From positions 1 through 64,000 of the forward strand of contig NZ_JAFBEV010000011.1 in assembly GCF_016908935.1 (NCBI RefSeq): a stretch of 64,000 bases of DNA, read 5' to 3'. The notes under the pieces were generated by a model. That model did not search any database. It worked only from the letters and a program-made list of their open reading frames with translations, and was not told where the DNA came from. Source of the DNA: Sporolactobacillus spathodeae (GTDB lineage: Bacteria > Bacillota > Bacilli > Bacillales > Sporolactobacillaceae). The position numbers were made by a program, and so were the translations under genes. Positions 62,992 through 64,000 of the stretch are shown here, piece after piece. Numbering within the stretch: the first letter of the stretch is position 1; each line of letters starts with the position of its first letter.

Positions 62992-64000
62992 TTGGTGAAA
63001 CGATGTGAAATGGTTTATGAAGCGCTTGTAAAGGGATGCCAGGCCTGGACCCAAGAAGAACTTCTCGAACGATCAGGGGTCTCCGCTCAAGAAATTGCCG
63101 TCCAGTTGGGCATGCTGCGAAGCAACGTCAGTTCTGATCTGAATGAGCTTAATCGTCAGCAGCGTGTCGTTAAGCTCGTTACTCGCCCGGTTCTTTATGT
63201 ACCTGTTGAAAAAGTTCAAGAATTGATCGGCCAAACAATACCGTCCTATACAGTAAAGAGCCCTTCATTAAAGTTATTTCTAGATCAAAAGATGCAAGCA
63301 ACACGAAAAGAGGATCCGTTCACTCATCTTATTGGTGCAACTGAGAGTCTGCAAAATAGTGTGAAACAAGCGAAGTCGGCAATTATGTACCCACCGCGCG
63401 GCTTGCATACGTTAATCTTGGGATCAACGGGATCTGGAAAGACATTATTTGCCCATATGATGCATAATTACGCCAAATATTGCGGCCGGATGGAAGGGAC
63501 GGCTCCGTTTATTGAATTCAATTGTGCCGATTATTATAATAATCCGCAGCTGCTCATTGGCCAGCTCTTTGGCTATGTTAAAGGAGCTTTTACTGGAGCC
63601 GTTCAGGATCAGGAGGGTCTCGTAGCAAAGGCGGACAAGGGAATTCTTTTTTTGGATGAGATTCACCGTCTGCCGCCTGAGGGTCAGGAGATGCTCTTTT
63701 ATTTCATGGATACCGGACGATTTAGTAAGCTCGGTGAGGCAGGGAATAAACGTCATGCGCAAGTACTGATTATTGCCGCAACAACGGCGGATCCTGAATC
63801 GGCTCTTCTGCAGACTTTTTTGCGGCGCGTTCCTGTGATGATCAATGTCCCACCTTTTCATAAGCGCAGCGTTAATGAACAGGTTGAATTGACACGTTTT
63901 CTGCTTTCACGGGAAGCGCATCGAACAAAGCATGAATTCCATGTCGGTGCCGATGTTGTGAAGGCGCTGATTGGTAGCGTGACGTTTGGCAATATTGGGC
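62992..64000 (+). CDS. LevR-type sigma-54 activator (partial, runs off the window)
   Basis: At least 336 residues with no stop before the window end. TTG start after GAGGTGA. N-terminal helix-turn-helix of the LevR/PRD family (SAQEIAVQLGMLRSNVSSDL), then an AAA+ sigma-54 interaction domain: Walker A LGSTGSGKTLFAHMM, YVKGAFTGAVQ (the GAFTGA loop that contacts sigma-54), Walker B GILFLDEIHRLP. Such proteins activate PTS operons and normally carry EIIA/PRD domains downstream, outside this window. Confidence 0.93.
   Translation, partial: MVKRCEMVYEALVKGCQAWTQEELLERSGVSAQEIAVQLGMLRSNVSSDLNELNRQQRVVKLVTRPVLYVPVEKVQELIGQTIPSYTVKSPSLKLFLDQKMQATRKEDPFTHLIGATESLQNSVKQAKSAIMYPPRGLHTLILGSTGSGKTLFAHMMHNYAKYCGRMEGTAPFIEFNCADYYNNPQLLIGQLFGYVKGAFTGAVQDQEGLVAKADKGILFLDEIHRLPPEGQEMLFYFMDTGRFSKLGEAGNKRHAQVLIIAATTADPESALLQTFLRRVPVMINVPPFHKRSVNEQVELTRFLLSREAHRTKHEFHVGADVVKALIGSVTFGNIG

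Overview
The window reads as chromosomal DNA of a low-to-mid GC, endospore-forming Firmicute of the order Bacillales. GerE and GerM are present, and gene order (lysC-yslB-sdhCAB-gerE, gerM-rph-rdgB-ysnB, cvpA-polX-mutS2) follows the Bacillus subtilis pattern. A Sporolactobacillaceae-like lineage is a tentative guess; no rRNA or taxonomic marker is present to confirm it.

Layout. 1-4.1 kb: pheS-pheT. 4.1-10.7 kb: a DMT transporter, then cvpA, polX, mutS2 and trxA. 10.9-14.1 kb: a TetR-controlled ABC-2 exporter with two operator palindromes. 14.5-18.6 kb: uvrC, a lysine riboswitch and terminator in front of lysC (which has an internal start for a second product), and yslB. 18.7-26.5 kb: two succinate/fumarate:quinone oxidoreductases side by side, one with a CCG-domain 'E' subunit behind an Fnr-type box, the other a standard sdhCAB. 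26.6-36.1 kb: gerE, the remnant of a sigma-54 activator, dpaL(ygeX)-ygeY, an aldo/keto reductase and a three-gene glycosyltransferase cluster (ykcB/ykcC type), inserted between gerE and gerM. 36.3-39.4 kb: gerM, rph, rdgB, ysnB. 39.7-40.7 kb: an array of six copies of a structured repeat. 41-43.7 kb: Ku and a LigD split into ligase and polymerase genes. 43.8-50.6 kb: a nitroreductase, small proteins, a c-di-AMP riboswitch with kimA, a HAD phosphatase, bioY with a BirA box, and a Zur-boxed zinc-binding lipoprotein. 50.6-58.9 kb: a YolD operon with two LexA boxes, an SDR, an esterase, MarR regulators, DoxX, an MFS carrier, a SEDS protein and a flavodoxin. 59-64 kb: tRNA-Arg, a conserved hypothetical gene, an LCP protein, an HPr-like small protein, and the first 1 kb of a LevR-type sigma-54 activator.

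Three signals cut across the genes. (1) A GC-rich intergenic repeat of about 120-155 bp, in more than 20 intact, degenerate or internally deleted copies, shows compensatory changes in a long stem and usually ends in a hairpin plus T-run. (2) A direct repeat TTAAG-N6-TTAAG lies exactly 10 bp upstream of a -10 hexamer at three places (31036, 32821, 61875), the geometry known for the response regulator CiaR. It sits before the two large membrane glycosyltransferase genes and before the HPr-like gene, suggesting an uncharacterised envelope-related regulon. (3) Several specific regulatory sites can be read directly: Fnr, LexA, Zur, BirA, TetR and MarR operators, cre-like sites and two riboswitches.

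Limits: no similarity search was run. Family names come from recognised motifs and remembered orthologues; start codons were chosen from Shine-Dalgarno position and family length.
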